NCBI GenBank assembly: GCA_945865635.1
Contig: CAMBEP010000004.1
Coordinates: 1 to 64,000 of the forward strand
DNA length: 64,000 bases
Origin: Candidatus Kuenenia stuttgartensis
GTDB taxonomy: Bacteria; Planctomycetota; Planctomycetia; Isosphaerales; Isosphaeraceae
Direction: 5' to 3'
The position numbers and the translations under genes are program-made. The notes under the pieces were generated by a model. That model saw only the letters and a list, made by a program, of their open reading frames with translations, had not been told where the DNA came from and ran no database searches. Positions 18,477 through 27,128 of this stretch are shown one piece after another; within the stretch, counting starts at the first letter, position 1, and each line of letters starts with the position of its first letter.

Positions 18477-19808
18477 ATGATGCGATTGGCTCGCCCATCA
18501 CGACGTGGATTTTTGAAGATCGGCTCGCTTGGCGTAGGGGGGCTGAGTCTTTCAGAATTATTGCGTGATGAAGCGAAGGCGGGCATAGTTTCATCGACAA
18601 AGTCGGTGATTCTGATCTACCTGGTAGGTGGACCGCCGCATCAGGACATGTTTGACCTGAAGCCAAGCGCACCGGCGGAGATTCGCGGTCCGTGGCGGCC
18701 GATCCCGACCAATGTGCCTGGGATCGAGATTGGCGAAGCCTTTCCGATGATGGCTCGGATGATGGATAAATTCACGATTATCCGGTCTCTGGTAGGCAAT
18801 CAGGCGGATCACGATGCGGTGCAGGTATTCAATGGTCACGACCCTCGAAAGCCTCAACCGGGCGGGAGTTGGCCGCAATTTGGTTCGGTAGTTGCGAAGT
18901 TGCAAAAGCCGGTGGATCCGGCTGTTCCTTCGTTTGTAAGCTTGTGTTATCCGTGCACCCATCCGCCTTATAACGAGCCTGGTCCGGGATTTTTGGGGAC
19001 AGCGTTTTCGCCATATCGGCCGATTGATCCGGGCCGCAAGGAATTGGGGGTGCGCGACGTGACGATTGATCGACTCTCCAACCGCAAGCAATTGATGAAG
19101 CAGATGGATGAGGTTCGTCGGTTTGCGGACCGAGACGGAACAACGCACGCGATGGATTCATTCAATGCCCAGGCCTTCAGCCTTCTGACATCGTCGAAGG
19201 TGGCCGATGCCTTGGATCTTTCCAAGGAGGACCCAAGAATTGTGGCACGATATGGAACGGGCGACCCGAAGATTTTCATGGATGAGAATGGTGCGCCGCG
19301 AGTGCCTCAGAGCCTGTTGATGGCACGTCGACTGGTCGAGGCGGGTGTTCGGGTGGTGACCTTGAATTACAGCAAATGGGATTGGCACGGGGGCGAGAAC
19401 AACTCGATTTTCAAGCGAGAGAAAGAGGACTTCCCGGCTTTGGACCAATGCTTGAGCAGCCTTGTGGAGGATCTCCACATGCGTGGTTTGTCAGATAGTT
19501 GTTCCGTGGTGGTGATGGGCGAATTTGGTCGAACTCCCAAGATCAATGGCCAGGTTGGCCGTGACCACTGGCCACAGGTGAATCTTGCGGTGCTGGCAGG
19601 CGGTGGCATGAAGACAGGCCAGGTGATTGGGGCTACGGACCGGATCGCTGGCGAGGCCATTTCCCGGCCCGTCACGTTTGGCGAAATTTATGCGACGCTT
19701 TATAGAAATTTGGGGATAGACTTGGCCACCACCTCGGTCAACGACATTGAAGGCCGTCCGCAATATCTTGTAGAGCAGCACGCCCAGCCGATTCAGGAAC
19801 TGATTTGA
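18477..19808 (+). CDS. DUF1501 Tat-exported protein (sulfatase-fold family)
   Basis: This 443-residue protein starts with a twin-arginine signal (SRRGFLKIGSLGVGGLSL). It carries the DUF1501 pattern: YLVGGPPHQDMFDLKP, ADHDAVQVFNGHDPRKP, WDWHGGENNS, and near the C-terminus VVMGEFGRTPKIN and GRDHWP. The conserved Asp/His residues resemble the metal site of the alkaline phosphatase/sulfatase superfamily, but no activity has been established for DUF1501. In planctomycetes these genes normally form pairs with DUF1549/DUF1553 cytochrome-domain genes. None is adjacent here, which makes this a solitary copy. The ATG at 18480 three bases later is an equally possible start. A short hairpin terminator follows. 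Confidence 0.92.
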   Translation: MMRLARPSRRGFLKIGSLGVGGLSLSELLRDEAKAGIVSSTKSVILIYLVGGPPHQDMFDLKPSAPAEIRGPWRPIPTNVPGIEIGEAFPMMARMMDKFTIIRSLVGNQADHDAVQVFNGHDPRKPQPGGSWPQFGSVVAKLQKPVDPAVPSFVSLCYPCTHPPYNEPGPGFLGTAFSPYRPIDPGRKELGVRDVTIDRLSNRKQLMKQMDEVRRFADRDGTTHAMDSFNAQAFSLLTSSKVADALDLSKEDPRIVARYGTGDPKIFMDENGAPRVPQSLLMARRLVEAGVRVVTLNYSKWDWHGGENNSIFKREKEDFPALDQCLSSLVEDLHMRGLSDSCSVVVMGEFGRTPKINGQVGRDHWPQVNLAVLAGGGMKTGQVIGATDRIAGEAISRPVTFGEIYATLYRNLGIDLATTSVNDIEGRPQYLVEQHAQPIQELI

Positions 19809-19849
19809 GGCATTTTTCTTGGAAAGTATTGGAAGCATGGATGTTTCAG

Positions 19850-19870
19850 AAAACCGGTTGACGGTTTTTT
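19850..19870 (+). terminator. Short intrinsic terminator after the DUF1501 gene
   Basis: AAAACCG (19850-19856) and CGGTTTT (19862-19868) form a 7-bp stem over a GTTGA loop, and the T run extends to 19870. It is 42 bp after the stop codon. Confidence 0.6.
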
Positions 19871-20148
19871 CGAGAGATTGAGGATGGTTGGTCAGAGTCT
19901 GATTTTTTGAGGAGATTGATCAAGCTTGGCATGGCTGGAATTGGCCGGATGAAAGTAGGATCTTTGGCCATGAGCCAGAAAACCAATGGTTCATCAAATC
20001 TGAAATTTATTCTTGGCCTGTTTCTTAAACTGAAGAAATGGCGAGCCAGATCATGCGGGACCTCTCATAGACCAAAGTCTTCTTGAGAAATTCCCAGCCT
20101 GATACTTGGCTCAAGTGCGAATTGGAGTGGAACAGAAAAGTCGCTGCA
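19871..20148. other. Intergenic region between convergent genes
   Basis: No gene, RNA or repeat was recognised here. Together with the terminator, it makes up the 340 bp between the DUF1501 and PEP-CTERM genes. Confidence 0.45.
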
Positions 20149-21186
20149 TCAGACTCGCTTGCGATATCGGGCGAGCAGGATCATTCCAGCGGCCGAGATT
20201 CCACCGAGAATGACCGACGACGGTTCCGGAACAATCACAGAGACAGCCAGGTATTGATAGGCATAAGGATTGTTGGTGCTAGCAATGACGGTATTTTTGG
20301 CCCCTGCCGAGGTGCTCAGGCGGTCAATTTCCGAGCGGTTTGTGTTGCTGCTGGAAAAGTATCTGGAGACATAAATCTGTGAGGCATCTGCACTTAAAGC
20401 GAGTCCAAAGGCGTTGGAATAACTCACAAATCCTGAGGTGCCAAACCCATTGACCCCGGCCGAAGTGGTCGGATTCGAAAGACTGAGTTTGTAGACTCCA
20501 CCTGACGATGCATAATCGGTCAGAAACAACGTGCTGCTGTCGGAGAATACGATATCTCTTAGGTTGGTGGGCGTGAATGGCAGGGAGAGAGTTCCCTGAG
20601 GGGTGCCTGAGGAATTGTAAACTCCGATCGATGTGTTCGAGATGACATAGTAATTGCCGTTTGGGGCAAGCACACTTTTCCACTGACTGGCGGCTCCGGC
20701 GAACGAGGCTGGCGAACCTGCCGAGCCCGTGGCTGGATCGTAAAGTGCAACATTGGAAGTGCTTGAGATCGCGGCCACGAGATTTGTGCTGTTTACGGAA
20801 ATCCCTTTTACATTTCCGAGATTGCTGCCGCCTGTACCCGACCCGGAATTGATCGTGGTAAAGCCTCCGAGTGCCGAAGTGTTTAGATTCCCGGCGCCAT
20901 CGCTTGAAATGGTGTAGCCATTGGCGTATTTAGAGGTGTTGGCAACATAAAGGGAATTGGAGATGGTGGCAAGGCCGGAAATTGCCCCTGTGTAGCCACT
21001 GAGCAGCTCTTTTTGGTTTGTTATAGCGTAAGTATTGTCCAAGGCAATGGATCGAATTGTGGATGTGTTGGCGGCCCCAGCATTGTCGGCTGACATGGCA
21101 AGCAGATACTCTATCCCATGAGCCAGATTTGGAGCCAGAAGCAAACCGAAAAGGCCTAACCAAAACATGTTTCTAGGACGAGTCAT
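20149..21186 (-). CDS. PEP-CTERM sorted exported protein, beta-propeller-like
   Basis: This 345-residue protein has a signal peptide (MFWLGLFGLLLAPNLAHG) and a C-terminal sorting signal. That signal consists of the VPEPSS motif, a hydrophobic helix (VILGGISAAGMILLA) and a basic end (RYRKRV), so it should be processed by an exosortase, which is not in this window. The body is rich in Ser, Gly, Thr and Asn. It has repeating blocks such as NLRDIVFSDSSTLFLTDY and AFGLALSADASQIYVSRY, which look like blades of a beta-propeller. The start at 21186 was chosen because AGGAGA lies 7 bp upstream; the frame continues 20 codons further. It is probably an extracellular or matrix protein. Function is unknown. 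Confidence 0.85.
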   Translation of the reverse strand: MTRPRNMFWLGLFGLLLAPNLAHGIEYLLAMSADNAGAANTSTIRSIALDNTYAITNQKELLSGYTGAISGLATISNSLYVANTSKYANGYTISSDGAGNLNTSALGGFTTINSGSGTGGSNLGNVKGISVNSTNLVAAISSTSNVALYDPATGSAGSPASFAGAASQWKSVLAPNGNYYVISNTSIGVYNSSGTPQGTLSLPFTPTNLRDIVFSDSSTLFLTDYASSGGVYKLSLSNPTTSAGVNGFGTSGFVSYSNAFGLALSADASQIYVSRYFSSSNTNRSEIDRLSTSAGAKNTVIASTNNPYAYQYLAVSVIVPEPSSVILGGISAAGMILLARYRKRV

Positions 21187-21756
21187 GACCAATCTCCTAT
21201 CCGTTTCGTTGCGGAATCTATGATGCGTGGCAAGGGTTTCGTTCACACATTAGACAGCACATGTTCCGAGAATTCAATTGGCAAGTGGGTTGGTGATGCA
21301 CCGAACTGACTGGCATAACACGATGGCTGCCTAATCGACTCCGCATTCGTTTGCCACAAGTGCGAGGGCTGAGATCGGCCTATATGCTGCCCAGGTCGCT
21401 CTTGGACATCAACTTGCTGGCCTTGCTCAAGTGTGCACAGAAAAAGAGATGGCTTTGATTCTGGAAGTGGTTGAGAAGCCAGGATGAACGCAATGTTAAA
21501 CCCGCAACACTTTGGATAAACCGAAGAATGTGATTGGCTTGAGTTGGGTGGGTCAGGTGAGAGTGGAATGGCAGGATTTTTTTTCGGCACGTTTTTTTTT
21601 CGACGCTCGCCACTTTATGGCAACTTGCATGGATATGACAACTGCTGGCTGGAATAGGAATCCAGAAATGCGGTTTGGTCGATTGATTCGATGATTGGGA
21701 TAGACGATATTAGTTATGTAGAGAGAATGCCTTGATTGGCATAAAGGAGCAAAGTG
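21187..21756. other. Intergenic region before the toxin-antitoxin candidate
   Basis: No gene is supported in these 570 bases. Overlapping short minus-strand frames (about 21243-21613) show no recognisable motif. Two T runs lie close together (TTTTTTTTCGGCACGTTTTTTTT, about 21577-21600). The part from about 21640 on, just before the antitoxin gene, is A+T-rich and must hold its promoter. Decayed DNA of mobile origin is possible. Confidence 0.45.
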
Positions 21757-22230
21757 ATGACTATTGACGATGTCGCGGACTATATCATATTGCAGCTTGT
21801 GAGTGGCGGAGAGCAGATCAATCTGCTGAAGTTGCAGAAGCTTGTGTATTATGCGCAGGCATGGAGCCTTGCGATTCGCGAGCAGTCTTTGTTTGACGAT
21901 AAGTTTCAGGCTTGGGTGCATGGCCCGGTCAGTCGAAAGCTGTACGACCGCTTTGCTGAATCCAAGTCGCTGTACTCGTCTGTCAGTGAGTCTGACTTGC
22001 AGGTTGGGTTTACGTCCGACCGTATATCGCCTATCGATAGGGCCCACATTGATGCAGTTATGGAAGTCTATGCGCCCTTATCAGGTTCACAGCTTGAAGA
22101 AATGACGCACCAGGAAGCGCCTTGGCAAGCGGCTCGTAATGGTTTTGGTCCTAGCCAGCGATGCGAGATTGAGATAGAGGAATCTCTGATGACAAAATAC
22201 TATTCTCAACGGCTTCAGGCCAGCTCGTAA
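21757..22230 (+). CDS. Panacea-domain (SocA/GepA-like, DUF4065) protein, probable antitoxin
   Basis: The 157-residue product is a compact Panacea domain. It shows the hallmark LLKLQKLVYYAQAWSLA, then FQAWVHGPVSRKLYDRF, and a C-terminal LEEMTHQEAPWQAAR block. Panacea domains act as interchangeable antitoxin modules (PanA) that neutralize unrelated toxins encoded beside them; the Caulobacter SocA protein, a ClpXP adaptor for the toxin SocB, has the same domain. The ATG at 21757 is preferred because AAGGAG lies about 8 bp upstream; a GTG lies one codon earlier. The next gene starts 14 bp after the stop, so the two are almost certainly cotranscribed. Panacea genes also occur in phages and mobile islands, which fits this accessory stretch. 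Confidence 0.88.
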   Translation: MTIDDVADYIILQLVSGGEQINLLKLQKLVYYAQAWSLAIREQSLFDDKFQAWVHGPVSRKLYDRFAESKSLYSSVSESDLQVGFTSDRISPIDRAHIDAVMEVYAPLSGSQLEEMTHQEAPWQAARNGFGPSQRCEIEIEESLMTKYYSQRLQASS

Positions 22231-22244
22231 GTAGGCTTTTATAA

Positions 22245-23012
22245 ATGGCGTCAAATCGTAAGCCAACACTTGGTGGCCTAATTCCGCCACAAGCTCAAAG
22301 GCCTGTTGCCCTTGCTCCACAGAGCGAAAAACGGTGGGTATTTTCTTTTCGGTTCTGGAAGCAGATCAAAAACTTTGGACTCGACCAATCTGATTCAAAA
22401 TGGTTCATTGCTTTGCTTGAGAAACTTGCGGACCTATCTAAACTCAAGCAAGAACATTTTTTAAAAGATGGAGTAGATCGAGATAACTGGCGTTTTCATA
22501 AAATTCATTGGCAACAAAAGAACATCCCAGTACAACGTAAAGATTTGGATTGGATACCTGGAACATACTTGGATAACGAGACCGAGTACGAGCTATTCCA
22601 ATTTCAAATCACCCAAAGTTTAGGTAGGGTGATCGGATTTTTCGATGAGAATCAAGAGTTCAATATTGTTCTTCTCGATCCATTGCACAACATGCAGCCA
22701 AGCAAATCGTTTGACTACAAAGTCCATTCTTGCAAACCTGATTCCACGCATTATGCGGACCTTTTAAAGGACGTAGAGAAAGCACAGAAACATAATTGTT
22801 TTCTTCCCGAATGTCCGGCATACATTGAACTATGCAGGTTACCGCGAACTGATCATGCACACATGATCAGCATCATGCGTTTGCCTGAGGAGACGTACAT
22901 TCAGATGAGAGATTGCATCGACAGGCACAACTCGACGATTGAAGATATTTTAGAATATGGAATGATGTTGATGGATCATACAAGCAAAAAAGACTCGCCA
23001 CACTTGGATTGA
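22245..23012 (+). CDS. Unrecognised protein paired with a Panacea antitoxin, probable toxin
   Basis: This 255-residue protein was not matched to a named toxin family. The N-terminal 30 residues are Pro/Gln-rich and look flexible. The next part is helical with charged residues (FRFWKQIKNFGLDQSDSKW, LLEKLADLSKL). It then has DNWRFHKIHW and KNIPVQRKDLDWIP, and a beta-rich block FQFQITQSLGRVIGFF followed by FNIVLLDPLHNMQPSK. The GRVIGFF/IVLLDPLHN block recalls compact RelE-like nuclease folds and could contain the active site, but this is inference. A C-terminal helical segment follows (PEETYIQMRDCIDRHN). The gene is visibly richer in A+T than its neighbours, which suggests transfer. Position directly behind a Panacea gene is the main reason for the toxin call. 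Confidence 0.65.
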   Translation: MASNRKPTLGGLIPPQAQRPVALAPQSEKRWVFSFRFWKQIKNFGLDQSDSKWFIALLEKLADLSKLKQEHFLKDGVDRDNWRFHKIHWQQKNIPVQRKDLDWIPGTYLDNETEYELFQFQITQSLGRVIGFFDENQEFNIVLLDPLHNMQPSKSFDYKVHSCKPDSTHYADLLKDVEKAQKHNCFLPECPAYIELCRLPRTDHAHMISIMRLPEETYIQMRDCIDRHNSTIEDILEYGMMLMDHTSKKDSPHLD

Positions 23013-23509
23013 CTCCACCCGTCACATTTTCGCCTCATCAATCAACCGCCGAATCAGTTCCGCCTCAGAGAGACCATTCGTTTCAGCCATGACTCCAACC
23101 CATGACTTTGTATGAATCTGCCGGTTAGCCTGTAGAAAATGATATTCAAAATCTGGTAACCATATGTTTGTAAATAGTTTGTGTCTTTTTTTGCATGGGC
23201 AGGGTGCTTTTGTATATGATAGTTTGTGGCGGACACCGGCATCGTCAATTTGTGCAGAATTTGCAACATCCAACCACGATAAAAGCTAGAGAATCTGATC
23301 CTAAGTGGTTTTGAGGATAGCAACTTGGCGAGACCGGCTTCAAAGGCTGTTAGTTGACATAATTTTGATTTAAACACGATGGCGAATGTTCGAAGAATTT
23401 GGTTTGGCGTATTGCAGAGCCAACGACTGGCCATCGGGGCGCTGCTCCTATATGCTATGGATGAGGGATCCTGACCCAGGCCGTCGTTCACCATTTTTGG
23501 GAGATGTGT
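23013..23509. other. Intergenic region between toxin candidate and sulfatase
   Basis: No intact gene is supported. It is A+T-rich at its left half like the preceding gene. It contains a 22-codon ribbon-helix-helix-like remnant on the minus strand (23022-23090). The longer minus-strand frames here lack any recognisable motif and are not accepted. Confidence 0.45.
23022..23090 (-). pseudogene. Possible remnant of a ribbon-helix-helix-type protein
   Basis: A 22-codon frame from the ATG at 23090 encodes NGLSEAELIRRLIDEAKM at its end. The spacing and residues recall the helix of small ribbon-helix-helix DNA-binding antitoxins (S..ELIRRLIDE). The frame upstream of the ATG is open but unlike such proteins. 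It may be the tail of a decayed antitoxin gene next to the Panacea pair. The match is short and could be chance. Confidence 0.25.
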
Positions 23510-24958
23510 ATGAAATCTCTGATTGGGCGCAAATCATTACGTGTTCTGATTCTGATGACACTTGTGCATCTTGCCCGGTTTGCTTCAGGGGCAGAAAATC
23601 GTCTGAATGTGCTGATGCTGGTCTCTGACGACCTGGCCAACCGGCTTGGCTGCTATGGAGACAAGCTGGTGCAGTCGCCCAATATCGATGCTCTGGCCAA
23701 TAAAGGTGTGCGGTTTGACAAAGCCTATTGTCAGTTCCCGCTTTGCAACCCATCGCGTGCGTCATTTCTGACAGGCTTAAGGCCTGATACTACAAAGGTC
23801 TATGAGAATTCGACACAGTTTCGGAAAAATATTCCGGAGGCTGTGAGTCTGCCTCAGACCTTTCAGAAGGCGGGTTATTATGTGAGCCGGGTGGGCAAGC
23901 TTTATCATTATGGGGTGCCGGGTGGGATTGGGACGGCAGGGCTGGATGATCCTCCGTCCTGGCAGGAGACGATCAATCCGCGAGGTCGTGATAAGGATGA
24001 GGAAGCGGATGTGATCAATTTTACGGCCAAAACTGGCTTGGGCTCGGCCATCAGTTGGCTGAAAACTGGTGGCGACGGCATGGACCACACGGATGGCAAG
24101 GTGGCAGATGGGGTTATTGGGATGATTGAAAAGGCCAAAGAGAAGCCATTTTTTATCGCAGGCGGGTTTTACAGGCCGCACGTGCCGTGCATTGCTGCGG
24201 AGCCGTTTTTCAAGATCTATGATGGGCAGGCGTTTCCGATTCCGTCAGCGAAGCCGGTGGGTCTTGAGAAGGTTCCTCCGGTGGCGTTTTTTATCAAGAC
24301 TCCGAATTATGGGCTGACAGATGCGGATTTATCCAGATTTACGAAGGCTTATTATGCGTCGATCAGTCAGATGGATTTTCATGTAGGGCGTGTTTTGAGG
24401 CGTCTTGAGGAGCTGAATCTGGCGGATCGGACGGTAGTGGTCTTTGCGTCCGATCATGGTTATCTGCTGGGCGAGCATGGTGGCCAGTGGATGAAGATGA
24501 GCCTTTTTGAGCAGTCGGCCCGCGTGCCTCTGGTGATCTATGCGCCCGGGAGGAAGGGGAATGGCAAGGCGTCGTCGCGCACCGTGGAATTGGTCGACCT
24601 GCATGCAACCCTGGCAGAGCTTTGCAACGTCCCCGTACCAAAAACCGACGGCGAGAGTTTGGTACCCTTGCTGGACGACCCTCAGAAGGCCTGGAATCAT
24701 CCGGCCTATACGCAAGTGACACGCACAGTGAATGATCGCAACATGCCTGCTGTCAAGAAGAAAGAGAGTTCAGCCCGAGAGATTATGGGACGATCGGTGC
24801 GCACAGAGCAGTTCCGGTATACGGAGTGGGACAATGGCAAAGCGGGTGTGGAGCTTTATGATCACCAGTCGGATCCTGGCGAAAATTCCAATCTGGCCAG
24901 TGACCCGGCTTTCATCAATCAGAGAGAGTTGTTAAAACGATTGCTGGGTGGGATTTGA
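23510..24958 (+). CDS. Secreted sulfatase, iduronate-2-sulfatase-like
   Basis: This 482-residue protein is a type I sulfatase that hydrolyses sulfate esters, probably from sulfated polysaccharide. It has a signal peptide (LILMTLVHLARFASGA), the metal-binding block NVLMLVSDDL, and the sulfatase signature CNPSRASFLTG, whose Cys is converted to formylglycine. It continues with the HVPCIAAEP and FASDHGYLLGEHGGQW segments of the iduronate-2-sulfatase group. The ATG at 23510 follows GGGAG by 6 bp and is preferred to an ATG two codons upstream. No formylglycine-generating enzyme or glycosidase gene is adjacent. Planctomycetes usually carry many such genes. Confidence 0.93.
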   Translation: MKSLIGRKSLRVLILMTLVHLARFASGAENRLNVLMLVSDDLANRLGCYGDKLVQSPNIDALANKGVRFDKAYCQFPLCNPSRASFLTGLRPDTTKVYENSTQFRKNIPEAVSLPQTFQKAGYYVSRVGKLYHYGVPGGIGTAGLDDPPSWQETINPRGRDKDEEADVINFTAKTGLGSAISWLKTGGDGMDHTDGKVADGVIGMIEKAKEKPFFIAGGFYRPHVPCIAAEPFFKIYDGQAFPIPSAKPVGLEKVPPVAFFIKTPNYGLTDADLSRFTKAYYASISQMDFHVGRVLRRLEELNLADRTVVVFASDHGYLLGEHGGQWMKMSLFEQSARVPLVIYAPGRKGNGKASSRTVELVDLHATLAELCNVPVPKTDGESLVPLLDDPQKAWNHPAYTQVTRTVNDRNMPAVKKKESSAREIMGRSVRTEQFRYTEWDNGKAGVELYDHQSDPGENSNLASDPAFINQRELLKRLLGGI

Positions 24959-25133
24959 GCCGACGGCGCAATCGCTCGGAGCCAATTGCCCTGGCCTGGA
25001 CCGAATACACCTGGAAGACCAGATCTTTTTTGGAGAGGTGCCCTCACCCAGCGTGACCTGTTTTTTAAAGGCACCTAAAACCATGTATAATCTAATCTTA
25101 CGCATGATTGATCTAGTAATCTGAGTCGTGCCG

Positions 25134-25502
25134 GGTGTGGGCACCTGGTTGTTACGCACATCTTGTAAAACCATAAATCTTCGATATTTGAGCGGATTTT
25201 GATTTAAAGGCCAAAGGCCTGGCCTAAGATAGCCCAGGGCAAAGCCCTGGGTCGGCGTAAGCCTATAATATATAAACTCTTACCATCCCTCTTTGCCTTG
25301 GTCGCGGGCCTTGGGCCGGCGACCAAGGCAAGGAGGGAATCAGGTAGGGTCGCATCTTGACGTCTCACAGACCCTGGGCGTTGCCCAGGGCTTTCTCAGG
25401 CCGCACCTTTGGTGCTTAAATCCATTGTTTTCAGGTTGTTAGACTCGAACTCCAAAACATCGTATAGAAATCTGTGATATACAACGAGGTGTGGGCACCT
25501 GG
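25134..25502. repeat. Nested palindrome cluster bounded by 15-bp direct repeats
   Basis: The sequence GGTGTGGGCACCTGG occurs at 25134-25148 and again at 25488-25502. Between them lie hairpins in a roughly symmetric order: AGGCC/GGCCT (25208-25220), CCCAGGGC/GCCCTGGG (25233-25251), a central stem of 20 bp with one mismatch (25286-25305 with 25319-25338), CCCTGGGC/GCCCAGGG (25372-25390) and GCACC/GGTGC (25403-25415). A further pair, AGGTGCC (25036-25042) with GGCACCT (25070-25076), lies to the left. No coding frame is supported in 24959-25546. The region separates two convergent genes and could end transcription in both directions, be a nest of REP-type units, or be a structured RNA. Its function is unknown. 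Confidence 0.8.
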
Positions 25503-25546
25503 CCTTTACAAAACAAGAAAACTCCGGGTTTCAAAATGAACTGGGA

Positions 25547-26383
25547 TTAGGTTTTTGTGCCGATCATGTGCACGCCCTGGCCTTGACCTTGGTGGAAGTG
25601 TGTTTGCCCGGTTGTCGGGTCGGCGATGTCGTGGAAGCCGGCCTCGGCAAACCAGTTGGCCACTTCTTCGTGGGTGTGGTGGCTCACGAATCGGGGCGCG
25701 TACCAGTCGAGGGTGTCGCAGGCGCGCACTTCGGGGTCCGGGTGCATGGAGACTCCAATCGTGAGGGCATGAAGGGCGACACCAAGACGCTCGATCAAGC
25801 GAAACTGGCTGTTCATAAGCCTTCGCTTGAGGCCACCCACAGGGACGCTCAAGCGGCTCAGGCGTTCGAGAAAGTGGACAGGCAGGCGTAGGGCAATGGC
25901 CCGATGGGCTGCCATAATTCGTTCTACAATAGGGCTTTGCTTCTGATAGACCCAGATGGCCATTCGTCCGCCGGGCCTCACAGACTTTGCCAGATTCAAG
26001 AAGGCTTGCCTCGGGTCGGGTGTGTGGTCAAGCACTCCAATGGAATAGACGAGGTCGAATCGGCCTTCTGCAATGGGCGGCCGCAAGAGGTCACCGCGAA
26101 GGATCTGAACATGGCTGGAGTGGTCGGCGGTTAAGTCCTGAGCTGCGATTGCCGCTTCGGAGAGATCCATGCCGAGAACACTGGCCCCCCAGCCGGCGGC
26201 CACTCGAGCGTATCGGCCCATTCCGCAACCGCCATCCAAAACAAGCTTTCCGGCAAATTCGCCGGGGCTCATGGCGGTTTTCAGCAGAAGTGTGGCTTGG
26301 TCTTCAACGGTTCGAACAATGCGATAGCGGTTCCACTGAAGGCCGTAGAGACGCTTTGTACGGTTCTGAACAGGGTTTGTCAT
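25547..26383 (-). CDS. Class I SAM-dependent methyltransferase
   Basis: The 278-residue product has the class I methyltransferase fold: motif I LDGGCGMGRYARVAAGWG, an acidic residue after strand 2 (LGMDLSEAAI), and motif IV DLVYSIGVLDHTPDP followed by the post-motif VRPGGRMAIWVY. The tail contains WYAPRFVSHHTHEEVANWFAEAGF. The substrate is unknown. The ATG at 26383 was chosen because the conserved part starts soon after and it lies 13 bp past the tsaB stop, which suggests an operon with tsaB. The upstream frame extension overlaps tsaB and is rejected. Confidence 0.85.
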   Translation of the reverse strand: MTNPVQNRTKRLYGLQWNRYRIVRTVEDQATLLLKTAMSPGEFAGKLVLDGGCGMGRYARVAAGWGASVLGMDLSEAAIAAQDLTADHSSHVQILRGDLLRPPIAEGRFDLVYSIGVLDHTPDPRQAFLNLAKSVRPGGRMAIWVYQKQSPIVERIMAAHRAIALRLPVHFLERLSRLSVPVGGLKRRLMNSQFRLIERLGVALHALTIGVSMHPDPEVRACDTLDWYAPRFVSHHTHEEVANWFAEAGFHDIADPTTGQTHFHQGQGQGVHMIGTKT

Positions 26384-26396
26384 TTTCTTAGGACTT

Positions 26397-27128
26397 TTAT
26401 TGCGGGTGTGGATGGGAGTCTGTGACGGCTTTTTTTTCTTCGGCCGCACTTGGTCGGATATAGAACGGCTCAATTCGCAGTGGGTCGACAGGAGAGGTCT
26501 GTGCGGCATAGCCATCGAGCCATGCGAACATGGAATCTGAGGATGGATTCCAAAGGTTTGGATCGGCGGTTTGGGCCTTGAGGGGGCCGAATTTGGAGAT
26601 CAGGGCAAGGCCTGGTCCTGTGAGGATTAAGTCTTTATCTGAGTATTGGTTAAGCTCGGTCCAATCGACAATTTTTGGTTCTTCACCGGGGGCATTGTGC
26701 CAGAGTTGAGTGTCAGGATTGCGGGTGTAATGGCATTGATAGACAGAGCCTCTTTGAGCATCGGCAAGGCAGAGGGCTTGATTGGCCCGGGGGCCCAGAT
26801 TGAGCGCCGAGAGCAGCAGGCTATCGACTGGAAGTAATTCTATATTAAGGACTTCTGCCAATGTTTTTGCGATTGCCAGGCCGACCCTGAGACCGGTATA
26901 GGAACCGGGGCCGAGGCCTACGGCGATGGATTTGAGGTCATCGAATCGAAGTGAGGAGGAGTCCATCAAGGCTTTGATGGCAGGTGCGAGGTCGCGACCA
27001 TGCGTGATGGCGGAGTCGAGCCGGGCGGTGAAATTCGGCGAGCCTGGGGAATTGCGAACGACAAGGACACCGTTCCTTGTGGAGGTGTCCATGGCAAGGC
27101 ATGGCCAGATGAAAGGGCGATCGGACAA
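26397..27128 (-). CDS. tsaB: tRNA N6-threonylcarbamoyladenosine synthesis protein TsaB
   Basis: TsaB is the scaffold partner of TsaD in formation of the t6A modification at position 37 of ANN-decoding tRNAs. The 243-residue product shows the N-terminal ASKHA motif (LAMDTSTRNGVLVV), a THGRDLAPAIKALM block and the signature VGLGPGSYTGLRVGLAIAKTLAE. The length is usual. tsaD and tsaE are not in the window. It overlaps no gene and is followed closely by a methyltransferase gene on the same strand. Confidence 0.92.
   Translation of the reverse strand: MSDRPFIWPCLAMDTSTRNGVLVVRNSPGSPNFTARLDSAITHGRDLAPAIKALMDSSSLRFDDLKSIAVGLGPGSYTGLRVGLAIAKTLAEVLNIELLPVDSLLLSALNLGPRANQALCLADAQRGSVYQCHYTRNPDTQLWHNAPGEEPKIVDWTELNQYSDKDLILTGPGLALISKFGPLKAQTADPNLWNPSSDSMFAWLDGYAAQTSPVDPLRIEPFYIRPSAAEEKKAVTDSHPHPQ

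Noticed and set aside
23054..23494. A 146-codon minus-strand frame between the toxin candidate and the sulfatase
   Set aside because: It has no motif, an unnatural composition, and no ribosome binding site; decayed DNA is more likely.
25205..25420. CRISPR-like array
   Set aside because: The repeats are different palindromes in mirror order, not one direct repeat with regular spacers, and no cas gene is near.
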